Of a DNA stretch of 64,000 nucleotides, positions 46,426 through 55,379 are shown in pieces. The position numbers and the translations under genes are program-made. The stretch's first letter is position 1, and the number at the start of each line of letters is the position of its first letter. The stretch is from an uncultured Clostridia bacterium (GTDB lineage Bacteria; Bacillota; Clostridia; Oscillospirales; CAG-272), in contig CALWJX010000001.1 of the NCBI GenBank assembly GCA_944381085.1, positions 1 through 64,000 of the forward strand. Reading direction: 5' to 3'. The notes beneath the pieces were generated by a model, which saw nothing but the letters and a program-made list of their open reading frames with translations, did not search any database and was not told the origin of the DNA.

Positions 46426-47238
46426 TTGAAGGATAATAATATTTGTAAATTCAATATCAATGAATCGGGAAATATTGTTTGTTCCAGATTTGTTTTTGAA
46501 ACACAAAATTCACAGGCGGCTCCGGGCTTTTACAGTGATCATGTCTTGGGAATTATAATCAGCGGAGAAACTTTATTTAAATTGAACGACCTCCAAACCG
46601 AACTGAATTGCGGAGATATTTTTATTGTAAGAAAAGGGAGAGTGTATTCATTAGAGAAGCGTGACGAACTTGAATATTCATATATATGCTTTCACGGCAG
46701 ACGGGCGGACGAACTGCTCGAACGGGTCGGAATAAACGGGGAATTCTGCGTTTATAAAGGTTATGGATATCTTGCGGATTTCTGGATGGATACCATATAT
46801 AAATCGGAAGATAAAAATCTTGACCTATTCAGTGAATCGGTAGTATTGTATACGCTTGCGCATTTGAGCACGGTTAAGAAACAGCAAAGCGACCGTATGG
46901 CTCGGATTCTGAAAATAACAGACGAAAATTTTACAAATCCGGAATTTACACTGTCAAGCCTTGCGGAACGGATCGGTTATAACGCGAAGTATCTTTCCTC
47001 TTTATTCAACAAAGGGCAGGGCGAACCTTTTACGCAATATTTGCGTGATCTACGCCTCAAGCGCGCGCTTTTTTTAATGGAACAGGGGATTGTCAGTGTA
47101 AAAAATATCGCCATTCTTTCGGGTTTCGGGGATGCCTTATATTTTTCTAAAATTTTCAAACAGGTTTACGGAATATCTCCGAAAAAATATATTGAAAAAA
47201 TATCCGGAACGACTGAATTGACTGACGGTTCAAGCTGA
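46426..47238 (+). CDS. AraC family transcriptional regulator
   Basis: A 270-residue protein. It starts with TTG at 46426, 6 bp after GGGAGGAG. The N-terminal ~150 residues form the sensing cupin-like domain (GFYSDHVLGIIISGETLFKLNDLQTELNCGDIFIVRKGRVYSL). The C-terminal HTH_18 region has two helix-turn-helix units: FTLSSLAERIGYNAKYLSSLFNKGQGEPFTQYLRDLRLKRAL and VKNIAILSGFGDALYFSKIFKQVYGISPKKY. Family knowledge: usually activates neighbouring sugar-use genes on binding its effector. The divergent transporter-oxidoreductase operon and the direct repeats in the shared promoter region make those its likely targets. Confidence 0.9.
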   Translation: MKDNNICKFNINESGNIVCSRFVFETQNSQAAPGFYSDHVLGIIISGETLFKLNDLQTELNCGDIFIVRKGRVYSLEKRDELEYSYICFHGRRADELLERVGINGEFCVYKGYGYLADFWMDTIYKSEDKNLDLFSESVVLYTLAHLSTVKKQQSDRMARILKITDENFTNPEFTLSSLAERIGYNAKYLSSLFNKGQGEPFTQYLRDLRLKRALFLMEQGIVSVKNIAILSGFGDALYFSKIFKQVYGISPKKYIEKISGTTELTDGSS

Positions 47239-47327
47239 TATTTGTCTTTGTCAGAGTACTTTGGTTATGGCGTCTTACACAAATCAAGAGCGTGTAGGCG
47301 GCATATTGAAAAAAAGCGTGGCAGAGG

Positions 47328-47356
47328 TTGAAATTTTCAGCAAAATATGTTATAAT
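47328..47356 (+). promoter_or_regulatory. Promoter upstream of rimM-trmD
   Basis: TTGAAA, 17 bp, TATAAT, extended -10 (TGT). It gives a 230-base leader that contains element R2 copy 2. A smaller inverted repeat (CGGTC-TGA-GACCG) lies at about 47503. Confidence 0.65.
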
Positions 47357-47363
47357 GTAAATA

Positions 47364-47470
47364 TGCATACAACGTAAAGAATTCAAAAGAGTAATATTTA
47401 TCGGCTGTATGCCGCAGTTTTGCCTACGCAAAACTGTCCGGGTTTTTGTATACAGCGTAAAGCAATCAAA
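47364..47470 (+). repeat. Repeat family R2, copy 2
   Basis: Core at 47408-47463. The hairpin CAGTTTTGC-CTAC-GCAAAACTG is a perfect 9-bp stem, nested in an outer stem GCTGTATGC ... GTATACAGC (9 bp with one G-U). A direct-repeat-like TGCATACAACGTAAAG at 47364 corresponds to TGTATACAGCGTAAAG at 47447. In copy 1 (13914-14041) the loop is GTAT and the outer stem is weaker. It lies in the leader of rimM. Confidence 0.6.
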
Positions 47471-47594
47471 TACATTTTGTTTCGCATGTTAATCCGGCAA
47501 GTCGGTCTGAGACCGGAGAGGGGCAAGTTGAAAAAGGGCTTTATGCTCAGGTTATAAAAGTATAAAATATTCATTTTGTTAACGGACAGGGATT

Positions 47595-48104
47595 ATGAGA
47601 TTAAAATATCTGGAATGCGGTAAAATAATTAATACCCACGGAATCGCGGGCGAGGTGAAAGTAGAGTCCTATTGCGATACGCCGCGGATTTTATCCAACC
47701 TTAAAAACGTGTTTTATAAAAAAGGCGGAGATCTGTGCGGACTGAAAAATTTAGGAGCGTATGTGCACAAAGGCTTTGTTATTATGAGACTCGAGGGAAT
47801 TACCGATATAGACACCGCGTCATCATACAAGGGCAGAATTCTTTACGCGGACAGAGAGGAGTTTGAACTTAAAGAAGGCAGCTTCTTTTTGGCTGACCTT
47901 ATCGGTTTGAATGTAATTGACAACAAAAGCGGTGAGGTTTACGGAAAAGTCACGGACGTTATAAACCGCGGTGCGTCGGATATCTATGTGGTAGAAACGC
48001 CGCAAGGAGAGAAGATGATTCCCGCCGTAGACGAATTTATTAAGAGAGTAGATATTGACATAGGGGTATTTGTAGAACCTATCGAAGGACTTTTGCGGGA
48101 TTGA
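47595..48104 (+). CDS. rimM: Ribosome maturation factor RimM
   Basis: A 169-residue protein with the family's two beta-barrel domains: KYLECGKIINTHGIAGEVKVESYCDTPRILSNL at the start, VIMRLEGITDIDTASSYKGRILYADREE, then the PRC-barrel segment FFLADLIGLNVIDNKSGEVYGKVTDVINRGASDIYVVETPQGEKMIPAVDEFIKRVDID. Family knowledge: assists 30S subunit head assembly by binding ribosomal protein uS19. The gene is followed 21 bp later by trmD, the classical pair, but the usual neighbours rpsP (upstream) and rplS (downstream) are not here. Confidence 0.95.
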   Translation: MRLKYLECGKIINTHGIAGEVKVESYCDTPRILSNLKNVFYKKGGDLCGLKNLGAYVHKGFVIMRLEGITDIDTASSYKGRILYADREEFELKEGSFFLADLIGLNVIDNKSGEVYGKVTDVINRGASDIYVVETPQGEKMIPAVDEFIKRVDIDIGVFVEPIEGLLRD

Positions 48105-48125
48105 GTTTAGGCTTGAGGATTATTT

Positions 48126-48827
48126 ATGGTGAGGTTTGATATAATGACGCTGTTTCCCGATCTTGTCGATTATGTTCTCGGAGAAAGCATTATAGGCAGA
48201 GCGAGAAAGAACGGGAAAATCAGCGTAAATACTTATAATATCAGAGATTTTTCGGAGGACAGGCATCGGCGTGTGGACGATACGCCGTACGGGGGAGGAA
48301 AGGGTATGCTTATGATGGCTCCTCCTATTTACAATTGCTATGAATCCATAATCAATGAGCAGAGAAATTCCGGTTACTCCCCGGATAAGCGCCGGGTGAT
48401 TTATATGTCCCCGTGCGGAAGCCTTTTTAATCAGAAAAAGGCGGAAGAGCTTTCCGGATATAATAATATAATAATTCTGTGCGGGCATTATGAAGGCGTC
48501 GATTTCAGAGTGATTGAAGAAATCGTTGATGAGGAGATTTCAATAGGAGATTATGTGCTGACCGGGGGAGAAATTCCGGCATGTATACTTACCGACTGTG
48601 TCAGCCGACTTGTACCGGGGGTGCTTTCCGACCCGGAATGTTATGAAAATGAAAGCATATCTTCCGGTATGCTTGAATATCCGCAGTATACAAGACCTTA
48701 TGAATTTCATGGCGTGAAAGTACCTGACGTGTTGATTTCCGGCCATCACGCCAACATTGAAAATTGGCGCAGGGAAAGTGCAAGGCGTATTACACGTGAG
48801 AAAAGACCTGACCTGATGGAAAAGTAA
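48126..48827 (+). CDS. trmD: tRNA (guanine-37-N1)-methyltransferase
   Basis: A 233-residue SPOUT methyltransferase. Features: MVRFDIMTLFPDLVDYVLGESIIGRAR, the DDTPYGGGKGMLMMAPPIYNCYESI loop, IIILCGHYEGVDFRVIEEIVDEEISIGDYVLTGGEIPA (the trefoil-knot SAM site) and SGHHANIENWRRESARRITREKRPDL. Family knowledge: methylates G37 of tRNAs, preventing frameshifts. It is full length and in the rimM operon. Confidence 0.97.
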   Translation: MVRFDIMTLFPDLVDYVLGESIIGRARKNGKISVNTYNIRDFSEDRHRRVDDTPYGGGKGMLMMAPPIYNCYESIINEQRNSGYSPDKRRVIYMSPCGSLFNQKKAEELSGYNNIIILCGHYEGVDFRVIEEIVDEEISIGDYVLTGGEIPACILTDCVSRLVPGVLSDPECYENESISSGMLEYPQYTRPYEFHGVKVPDVLISGHHANIENWRRESARRITREKRPDLMEK

Positions 48828-48871
48828 ACATTTGTCTGTAAATACATCATTCAAAAGGAGGTGAGCGTAAG

Positions 48872-50893
48872 ATGACTACCGATACAAAAAGCGAAAAGAG
48901 CACGGAAAAACACGGCGTCGGCGGAAAAAGCGGGAAAACGGTAAAAAGAAAATCGCGCTCGCTTATATTATATTATCTGAATATGTTTACCGCCTTTATA
49001 TATTCTCTATTCAGACGAGGCAGGATAGGGCGTTTTATCTCCGGAAACGATGATTTTTTTGAAGAAAGTACCGTGGGACGGTTGCTCAAAGGAGGAAAAT
49101 CGGACAAGAACCGTAAAAGACCGCTCGCGGCAGTTCTTGAAAACGGCTTTGCGGCTAAAAGAGTCAAGAAAACCGGATATTCGCTGCTTACTATGTCCTG
49201 CAATGTATACGGACTTTTCTTTCTCGTATACGGGGCGGCAACCGTTATTTTATATTACGCGTTGCTTTTTATAACCAATAAATATAATAATGGGGTAAGC
49301 GGTCTGCTTACCGGAATCTCTGTGATAATATGTTCGCTTCCGCTTATTATGAAAAATAGTTCCGCAGCGGAAACACTTCGTACAAGCCGTCTGGGACGCA
49401 GGCTGGTATTTAACTATTTCTGCATACCCGAAGAGAATCTGAATCTTGAGAAAAAGCTCGGCGGAACGGCTTATATGCTGGTTGCCGCGTTCGCGGGTCT
49501 TGCTTTCGGAGCGTTGACATATTTTGTCCATCCGATATATCTGCCGCTTTTGTTTGTCGCGACAGCCGTATTGTTTACCGTACTTGCAAGTCCCGAAACA
49601 GGGGTTATAATTACGGTGACATTTGTTCCGTTTTTAAGGTATTTTTCTATATCGTATGAGATTCTGATAATCATGATAGGGATCACGGCGCTGTCTTATG
49701 TGCTGAAGATATTAAGGGGAAAAAGAACGGTAAGCTTTTCACCGGCAGGAGTTATGGTTATCCTTTACGCCGCTTCGATAGTTATTTCGGGTATCAATTC
49801 GGAGGCGGGATATACGGCTTTTTTACAATCGATTGCCGGCGCGTTTATAATTCTCGGTAGTTTTTTTATGGCGCATAACCTGATGCGTTCCGATAAAAAA
49901 TCAGACGTATGTTTAAAGATTCTTTTGTTTTTGGTAGTATTTATATCTGTTTTGGATTTGGCGCTTCTGTATTACTCGACCGTTTCGGACGGTTTGATCT
50001 ATTCTGTCAGAAATCAGTTTAAAGTTGTCTTGAGTGAGAGCACGACGTATGTTACTTACGGAGTTGAAATTTTCGGGCTGTTTGCCGCCATGGTATCGCC
50101 TCTGCTTATTTCCAAATGCTTTTCTCAGAAAAGGATTTACGGTGTTGTATCGACATTGCTGTGCTTTCTGACAGTATTGTGCAATACTTTCCTGTCGGGC
50201 AGCTATGAAAATCTTGTGGCGCTTTGCATAGGAGTCGTGCTGTATCTGATTTTATATGGACACAAGACTCTGACCGTTGTTTTGATTATTGCTCTGCCGG
50301 CAGCGGCGTTTCTGATAATGTATCCGTATTTTCTGAATTATTTCGGTTTCAGACCGTTGGGAGAAATTTTAAACAAGTACCTGCCGGAAACCGATCCTTC
50401 TTCTCCGTATGTCGGAGAGATAACGTCCTGCGTGCTTGATATGATAGGCGACGGTCATCTTGGCGGTATAGGCGCGGGGGACTACGCGTTCGCGCACGTC
50501 TTTCCGCGTTACGCAAACGCGGTCTCCGCGTCGGCGTCGGATCCGGGGACTTTGTATATGCAGGTTTTGTGTTGGTCCGGCGTCATAGGCTTTTTGATAT
50601 TTGCGGCATTTATACTGTTTCTTACCCGCTCGGGTCTCGGATATATAAAATTTTCGTCTGACAGTCGCGAAAAGTCGCGCACGTTGGCGCTGTTTTGCGG
50701 ATTTATAACCGCTCTTCTTTACGGAGCGGTGAGTTGCATATGGAGCGATACCGGAGGATTTTATATCTTCTGGCTGATTGCCGGTATGCTCTCGGGAAGT
50801 GTAAGCGCGGGATATGAAAAAGAAAAGCAGAAAGAGGCGTACATGGGTAAGTCGCCCAAGGACACGGATATTTTTTTAAAGTCTTTATATTAA
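48872..50893 (+). CDS. O-antigen polymerase/ligase-like membrane protein
   Basis: A 673-residue protein with a basic, Ser/Lys-rich cytosolic N-terminus (about 1-30), then roughly a dozen predicted membrane helices. The last half has the large extracytoplasmic loop region typical of the Wzy/WaaL superfamily: RPLGEILNKYLPETDPSSPYVGEITSCVLDMIGDGHLGGIGAGDYAFAHVFPRYANAVSASASDPGTLYMQVLCWSGVIGFLIF. It starts at ATG 48872 behind a perfect ribosome binding site (AAAAGGAGGTGAG). Its likely role is polymerisation or ligation of a surface polysaccharide. The CpsC/CpsD pair at 37.4 kb may regulate it. The following two DUF4330-like genes appear co-transcribed. Confidence 0.72.
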   Translation: MTTDTKSEKSTEKHGVGGKSGKTVKRKSRSLILYYLNMFTAFIYSLFRRGRIGRFISGNDDFFEESTVGRLLKGGKSDKNRKRPLAAVLENGFAAKRVKKTGYSLLTMSCNVYGLFFLVYGAATVILYYALLFITNKYNNGVSGLLTGISVIICSLPLIMKNSSAAETLRTSRLGRRLVFNYFCIPEENLNLEKKLGGTAYMLVAAFAGLAFGALTYFVHPIYLPLLFVATAVLFTVLASPETGVIITVTFVPFLRYFSISYEILIIMIGITALSYVLKILRGKRTVSFSPAGVMVILYAASIVISGINSEAGYTAFLQSIAGAFIILGSFFMAHNLMRSDKKSDVCLKILLFLVVFISVLDLALLYYSTVSDGLIYSVRNQFKVVLSESTTYVTYGVEIFGLFAAMVSPLLISKCFSQKRIYGVVSTLLCFLTVLCNTFLSGSYENLVALCIGVVLYLILYGHKTLTVVLIIALPAAAFLIMYPYFLNYFGFRPLGEILNKYLPETDPSSPYVGEITSCVLDMIGDGHLGGIGAGDYAFAHVFPRYANAVSASASDPGTLYMQVLCWSGVIGFLIFAAFILFLTRSGLGYIKFSSDSREKSRTLALFCGFITALLYGAVSCIWSDTGGFYIFWLIAGMLSGSVSAGYEKEKQKEAYMGKSPKDTDIFLKSLY

Positions 50894-50958
50894 AACCTTG
50901 GTATCGGATTTGTTTGTAAAAAAATTTGCCGTATCCGGCGGATAAGGGGGAATTTTGC

Positions 50959-51600
50959 ATGGGAGAAAACAGAAAGCAGAACAACGATGAGGATAAGGAT
51001 CTCAGACAGGCTGACAGTGAGAAATCCGACAGTATAAATTCATTGCTGTCCGCGGCAAACGGGGCAGACTTCCTACAGAAAGAAAAAAGAATGCGCGAGA
51101 AGGAAAGGGGAATAACGGTAGTCACGAAAGTGTCAAAAACCGAGATTTCACCGGTGCTCGATGTTTTGATTTCTTTGCTTTTGCTCCTGTTTATCGCGGC
51201 GATAATTGCCGGAGCTTATTTCGCATTCAGATATTTTTCAAACGACTATGAGGAAAGGACAGTGGTATACTATTTTTTGACGGATATTGATCCCGGTATG
51301 ACAGCTGAGGAATCCGGATTGAAAGGTGAAGACGTATATTATGATATAGAAGGGACCACGTTGTTTTTCGGTACCGTGACGGGTATTCAGGACGGGATTG
51401 AAGTGACGGAAAACAGTGAGACCGGATATGATGTCAAAAGCGGTGTTATAATTAAAATCAGGGCAAATGCTAAATTCAGAGATGGAGAAGGATATACTCT
51501 TGATGACAGCAGGCTTGCGATAGGAAGCCGGTATACTTTGCGTTGTAACGGACATGAATACTCCGGAAGTGTGGTTGAACTGTATGAAGAAGCATCCTGA
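50959..51600 (+). CDS. DUF4330-like single-span membrane protein
   Basis: A 213-residue protein: cytosolic, charged N-terminus (about 1-65), one membrane helix (VLDVLISLLLLLFIAAIIAGAYFAFRYF), and an exported beta-rich domain with GLKGEDVYYDIEGTTLFFGTVTGIQDG and DDSRLAIGSRYTLRCNGHEYSGSVVELYE. It resembles DUF4330 proteins and pairs with a paralogue 88 bp downstream with the same final block. The ATG at 50959 follows AAGGGGG. Function unknown; linked by position to the polysaccharide polymerase-like gene, and so perhaps to surface glycan export. Confidence 0.65.
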   Translation: MGENRKQNNDEDKDLRQADSEKSDSINSLLSAANGADFLQKEKRMREKERGITVVTKVSKTEISPVLDVLISLLLLLFIAAIIAGAYFAFRYFSNDYEERTVVYYFLTDIDPGMTAEESGLKGEDVYYDIEGTTLFFGTVTGIQDGIEVTENSETGYDVKSGVIIKIRANAKFRDGEGYTLDDSRLAIGSRYTLRCNGHEYSGSVVELYEEAS

Positions 51601-51687
51601 GTCGATTTATGTTTGGAACGAATGCCAATATTTCGGAAAGGATAGTACCGTGCGTAAAGCATAGATTGCTTTAGAGCGGATGTTTTA

Positions 51688-52293
51688 ATGAGTATGGATA
51701 ACGGTAAAATCAAGAGAAAAATAAATGCGTTTGACATTTTTGTTATTTTTTTGGTGCTCTGCCTGTTGGGAACTTTGATTTTCAGGATGTACAGAGGGGT
51801 CGCGCGTGAAAGAAAAAATGAAAATTCCGAGTTTATTATGCGTTTTGAGTGTGAGGAAGGCTTTGACAGTATATCGGGTTACGTAAAAGAGGGTGACAGG
51901 GTATATCTGTCGTCTTCGGGTACGCTGTTGGGATATATGATTAAAGACAGTGAAAATACGGGAGATGCTCTGTATGAAGAAGGTTCTGTAGGGACAGAGC
52001 AAACCACTTCGGAGTCGGCAAGCGAAAATACCGGGGAAACAGGCATGGACTCGGACAGACTTGACGCGGCGGGCAGCGAAAAAAACGAGGAACTGACTAC
52101 TATGGATATGTCATATAATGTAGTAAGCTTATCGGGAGAGTTGAGACTGAGCGGCAATTTGCAGAGAGGCTCCGGCGGCAATTATTTTGTATTGGAGGAT
52201 GTAAATATTACTGTGGGCAGCAGACTTACGGTATACACTGATAACACTGAGTTTACAATCACCGTTGTGGAAATTCGGGAAATTGAAGAATAA
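51688..52293 (+). CDS. DUF4330-like single-span membrane protein (second copy)
   Basis: A 201-residue protein with a short cytosolic N-terminus (MDNGKIKRKINA), one membrane helix (FDIFVIFLVLCLLGTLIFRMY) and an exported domain: EFIMRFECEEGFDSISGYVKEGDRVYLSSSGTLLGYM, an acidic Ser/Thr/Glu linker (EGSVGTEQTTSESASENTGE), then SGELRLSGNLQRGSGGNYFVLEDVNITVGSRLTVYTDNTEFTITVVEIRE. Its C-terminal block parallels the gene upstream. It is part of the same gene group. Function unknown. Confidence 0.68.
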   Translation: MSMDNGKIKRKINAFDIFVIFLVLCLLGTLIFRMYRGVARERKNENSEFIMRFECEEGFDSISGYVKEGDRVYLSSSGTLLGYMIKDSENTGDALYEEGSVGTEQTTSESASENTGETGMDSDRLDAAGSEKNEELTTMDMSYNVVSLSGELRLSGNLQRGSGGNYFVLEDVNITVGSRLTVYTDNTEFTITVVEIREIEE

Positions 52294-52391
52294 CCGAAAA
52301 AACGTGTATGAAATAGAGTTTTTTGGCGGACACTTGTATATTATGTAAAAAATACAGTGAAAAATATGTGAAATATTTTTCACATTGACTC

Positions 52392-52420
52392 TTGATTTTA
52401 ATTCTGTTTTTTGATATACT
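52392..52420 (+). promoter_or_regulatory. Promoter of the HPr gene
   Basis: TTGATT, 17 bp, TATACT, with TGA before the -10. The leader of about 145 bases shows no catabolite-responsive element that I can support. Confidence 0.55.
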
Positions 52421-52572
52421 ATAAATAGTGGTTATTATACTTTGTACGTTTTCATACAAGTCAAAAAGTGTATTGTGTCCGGCGCCTGTTATTTAATAAT
52501 GTTCTTTTTCGTATGTGGGTTTTTGCTGAATGGCGGAAAAGAAAATGATCTAAGAGGAGTATTTTTAGCAAA

Positions 52573-52836
52573 ATGAAATCTCGCGAAGTGGTTATTACAA
52601 ATGCAAGCGGTCTTCATGCAAGACCTGCCACCTTTTTTATTCAAAAAGCGAACTGTTACAGATCAACTATTTTGGTTGAAAAGGATGACAGAAAGGTAAA
52701 TGCCAAGAGTCTGCTTGGCGTTCTTTCTCTCGGAATAGCAAAGGGTATGACAATTAATATCATTGCCGACGGTCAGGATGAGGATGCTGCGCTGGACGGT
52801 CTTGTTTCTCTTATAAATTCCGGATTTAATGAATAA
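52573..52836 (+). CDS. ptsH: HPr family phosphocarrier protein
   Basis: An 87-residue protein with the active His at position 15 in ASGLHARPATFF and the regulatory Ser at 46 in NAKSLLGVLSLG. Both phosphorylation sites of Gram-positive HPr are present, so it should serve both sugar transport (His-P from enzyme I) and catabolite regulation (Ser-P by HPr kinase). The ribosome binding site AGAGGAG is good. It is monocistronic with its own promoter and terminator; enzyme I is not adjacent. Confidence 0.94.
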   Translation: MKSREVVITNASGLHARPATFFIQKANCYRSTILVEKDDRKVNAKSLLGVLSLGIAKGMTINIIADGQDEDAALDGLVSLINSGFNE

Positions 52837-52866
52837 TTGAGTTAAAAAATAATACATGTATGTGAT

Positions 52867-52918
52867 CGGCGCAGAAAGAGACTGCCTTGTGCGGGGCTGT
52901 TGTTCTGCGCCGTTTGTT
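52867..52918 (+). terminator. Rho-independent terminator after the HPr gene
   Basis: CGGCGCAGAA pairs perfectly with TTCTGCGCCG across a loop of 26 bases, followed by TTTGTTGT. Confidence 0.65.
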
Positions 52919-52950
52919 GTCAGGTTTTATATAACCAAAGGGGGAATGTT

Positions 52951-54807
52951 ATGCCGCAAACCGGCGAAGATATCAAACGACTTCTTGAAAAAGCGAATAC
53001 CCTTCCGCAAAGACCCGGCGTTTACATTATGAAAAACGCAGGTGGTAATGTCATTTATGTGGGTAAGTCAAGAAAGCTCAAGAACAGAGTCACCTCATAT
53101 TTCAGAAACGGGGATAAGACTCCGAAAACCGCAAGGATGGTGTCGTCCGTAAAAGAATTCGACTATTATGTCTGCGACACGGAAATTGAGGCATTAACCC
53201 TTGAAAATACACTGATAAAGCAATACAGTCCGAAATACAATATTAAACTGAAAGACGCAAAATCGTATCCTTATATAAAAATTACCGATGAAGAATATCC
53301 GAGACTTGTAATGACGAGAAAAAGAGAAGACGACAAATGCAGATATTACGGTCCTTATTCGGGGGTGGCGACTGTTTTTTCGGTGATAAACACATTGTCA
53401 GCCGTGCTGGGACTGCCGAACTGCAAGAAAAAGTTTCCCGCAGATATAGGAAAAGAGCGTCCGTGCATGTATTATCAGATGAAAAAATGCTGCGGAGTAT
53501 GCACCGGAAATGTCAGCGCCGCGGAGTACGCCGAAAAAATAAAATACGCGTCGGATATTCTGAGAGGGAATACCGCGGTTGTCAGACGCGAGCTTACCGA
53601 TAAAATGTACAGGCTGGCACAAGAGGAAAGATTTGAGGCTGCCGCTAAATGCAGGGATACCATTAACGCGCTTGAGAAACTTAGTCAGAAGCAGAAAGTA
53701 GTTGCCGCCCCCGGAGTGGAGCACGATGTGATAGGAATGTATGCGGACGACATTTGCACATCGATTTCTGTTTTTTATATCAGAGACGGCGCGGTGAGCG
53801 ACAGAAGCGAGTATGTTTTCGGCTCGGACAGAATTGTGGATGAAAGCAATATAAGTTCGTTTATCTGCGAGCATTACAGGATACGTGAGTATATACCGAA
53901 AGAGATTTTGATTTCATTTCAGTTGGAACAGGATGAAAAAGATCTTATGTGCGAATATCTTACTTCGCTTGCGGGGCGTAAGGTGACGCTCAGGACGCCG
54001 GAGAGGGGGGATTTAAAAACTCTCTGCGAGATGGTTAAGGAAAATGCCGCGGAGAAGGCAAAGCTGTACAGAATCGAAAACGAAAAGGATGACAGGGTGC
54101 TTTTGCGGCTTGCTCAGCTTCTCGGGCTTGAGGTGTATCCCGAAAAGATAGAAGCATATGATATATCAAATCTCGGTAAAGAGCATATAACCGGAGGAAT
54201 GATAGCCACGGAACGGACAAGATTTTTAAAGTCCGCGTACAGAAGCTTTAAAATCAGAAGTCTTTCCGATAAGACGGACGATTATACCGCTATGAGGGAA
54301 ATGCTGAGTCGGAGACTGGATCATCTTTCGGACGACGACGGAGCTTTTTCGCAGGCTCCGGATCTTATTTTGCTGGACGGCGGAAAGGGGCATGTTTCGG
54401 TTATCAGAGAGCTGTTGCGGGAGAAAAATATCGATATTCCGGTGTACGGAATGGTAAAAGACGATTTTCATAAGACAAGGGCTCTTTGCAGCGACTGCGA
54501 GGAAATAAGCATAGCCAAGGAAAATTCCGTGTTTGTGTTTATTTATAAGATACAGGAAGAGGTGCACAGGTTTACGGTTTCGCGTATGACCGACGCCAAG
54601 AGAAAAACTCTGACAACGTCCTCTCTTACAAAGATAAGCGGAATAGGAGAGGCGAAAGCAAAAATACTGCTGAAAAACTTCGGCGGTATATCCGGCGTTA
54701 AGAACGCGAGTGTGGAGCAGCTTGCATCGGTGAAAGGCATCAGCGAAAGAGACGCCCGGAATATACGGCAATATTACGGCGGCGAAAATACGGACGAAAG
54801 GAATTAA
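52951..54807 (+). CDS. uvrC: UvrABC system protein C
   Basis: A 618-residue protein of standard length. The GIY-YIG nuclease domain is at the N-terminus (LPQRPGVYIMKNAGGNVIYVGKSRKLKNRVTSYF), the UVR motif around residues 200-235 (EERFEAAAKCRDTINALEKLSQKQKVV), and the RNase H-like endonuclease domain at about 370-530 (EAYDISNLGKEHITGGMIATE, PDLILLDGGKGHVS, FTVSRMTDAKRKTLTTSSL). A double helix-hairpin-helix follows (ISGIGEAKAKILLKNFGGISG). The start at 52951 follows AAAGGGGGA and is preferred over the frame opening at 52900. Family knowledge: makes both incisions in nucleotide excision repair. rsmD starts 5 bp later. Confidence 0.96.
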   Translation: MPQTGEDIKRLLEKANTLPQRPGVYIMKNAGGNVIYVGKSRKLKNRVTSYFRNGDKTPKTARMVSSVKEFDYYVCDTEIEALTLENTLIKQYSPKYNIKLKDAKSYPYIKITDEEYPRLVMTRKREDDKCRYYGPYSGVATVFSVINTLSAVLGLPNCKKKFPADIGKERPCMYYQMKKCCGVCTGNVSAAEYAEKIKYASDILRGNTAVVRRELTDKMYRLAQEERFEAAAKCRDTINALEKLSQKQKVVAAPGVEHDVIGMYADDICTSISVFYIRDGAVSDRSEYVFGSDRIVDESNISSFICEHYRIREYIPKEILISFQLEQDEKDLMCEYLTSLAGRKVTLRTPERGDLKTLCEMVKENAAEKAKLYRIENEKDDRVLLRLAQLLGLEVYPEKIEAYDISNLGKEHITGGMIATERTRFLKSAYRSFKIRSLSDKTDDYTAMREMLSRRLDHLSDDDGAFSQAPDLILLDGGKGHVSVIRELLREKNIDIPVYGMVKDDFHKTRALCSDCEEISIAKENSVFVFIYKIQEEVHRFTVSRMTDAKRKTLTTSSLTKISGIGEAKAKILLKNFGGISGVKNASVEQLASVKGISERDARNIRQYYGGENTDERN

Positions 54808-54812
54808 ACAAT

Positions 54813-55379
54813 ATGATGCGGGTTATAACCGGACGTGCCAAGGGTATAAAGCTTTATGCTCCTGACGGTCTTCAGACAAGACCTACGTCGGAGAGAGCCA
54901 AGGAGGGTTTGTTCTCCATGATTCAGTTTGACATCGAGGGAAGAAAGGTACTTGATTTGTACGCGGGTACGGGACAGCTCGGCATTGAGGCTTTGTCGCG
55001 CGGAGCAGCCCGTGCCGTGTTTGTGGACAAATCGAAAGACGCTTCCGGAGTTATAAAAAAGAATCTTGTCAAAACCGGGCTTGAACAAAGCGGTAAAGTA
55101 ATTTGCGGCGACGTTGACGCTTTTCTGAAAGCCGATTCGGAGAAATATGATATTGTGTTTATCGACCCGCCGTACGACTTACGAGCCGTACCGGCAACGC
55201 TTGAGTCGCTGCTTGAAAATAAACTGCTGAAGCCGACTTCGGTCGTTGTTTGCGAGAGCAGAGAAAAAGATGTGCTTGATGGGTATGACGGGCTTGATAA
55301 ATATTTTGAGGTCATAAAAAAAGCGGTTTACGGAATAGCGAATATTACAATTTTTAAGATGAGAACGGAGGACAGGTGA
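54813..55379 (+). CDS. rsmD: 16S rRNA (guanine-966-N2)-methyltransferase
   Basis: A 188-residue class I methyltransferase with MRVITGRAKGIKLYAPDG at the start, the SAM loop VLDLYAGTGQLGIEALSRGAARAVFVD and the catalytic DPPY motif in IVFIDPPYDL. The TSERAKEGLFSMI segment is typical of RsmD. Family knowledge: methylates G966 of 16S rRNA. Its stop codon overlaps the coaD start (TGATG), the usual rsmD-coaD pairing. Confidence 0.94.
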   Translation: MMRVITGRAKGIKLYAPDGLQTRPTSERAKEGLFSMIQFDIEGRKVLDLYAGTGQLGIEALSRGAARAVFVDKSKDASGVIKKNLVKTGLEQSGKVICGDVDAFLKADSEKYDIVFIDPPYDLRAVPATLESLLENKLLKPTSVVVCESREKDVLDGYDGLDKYFEVIKKAVYGIANITIFKMRTEDR

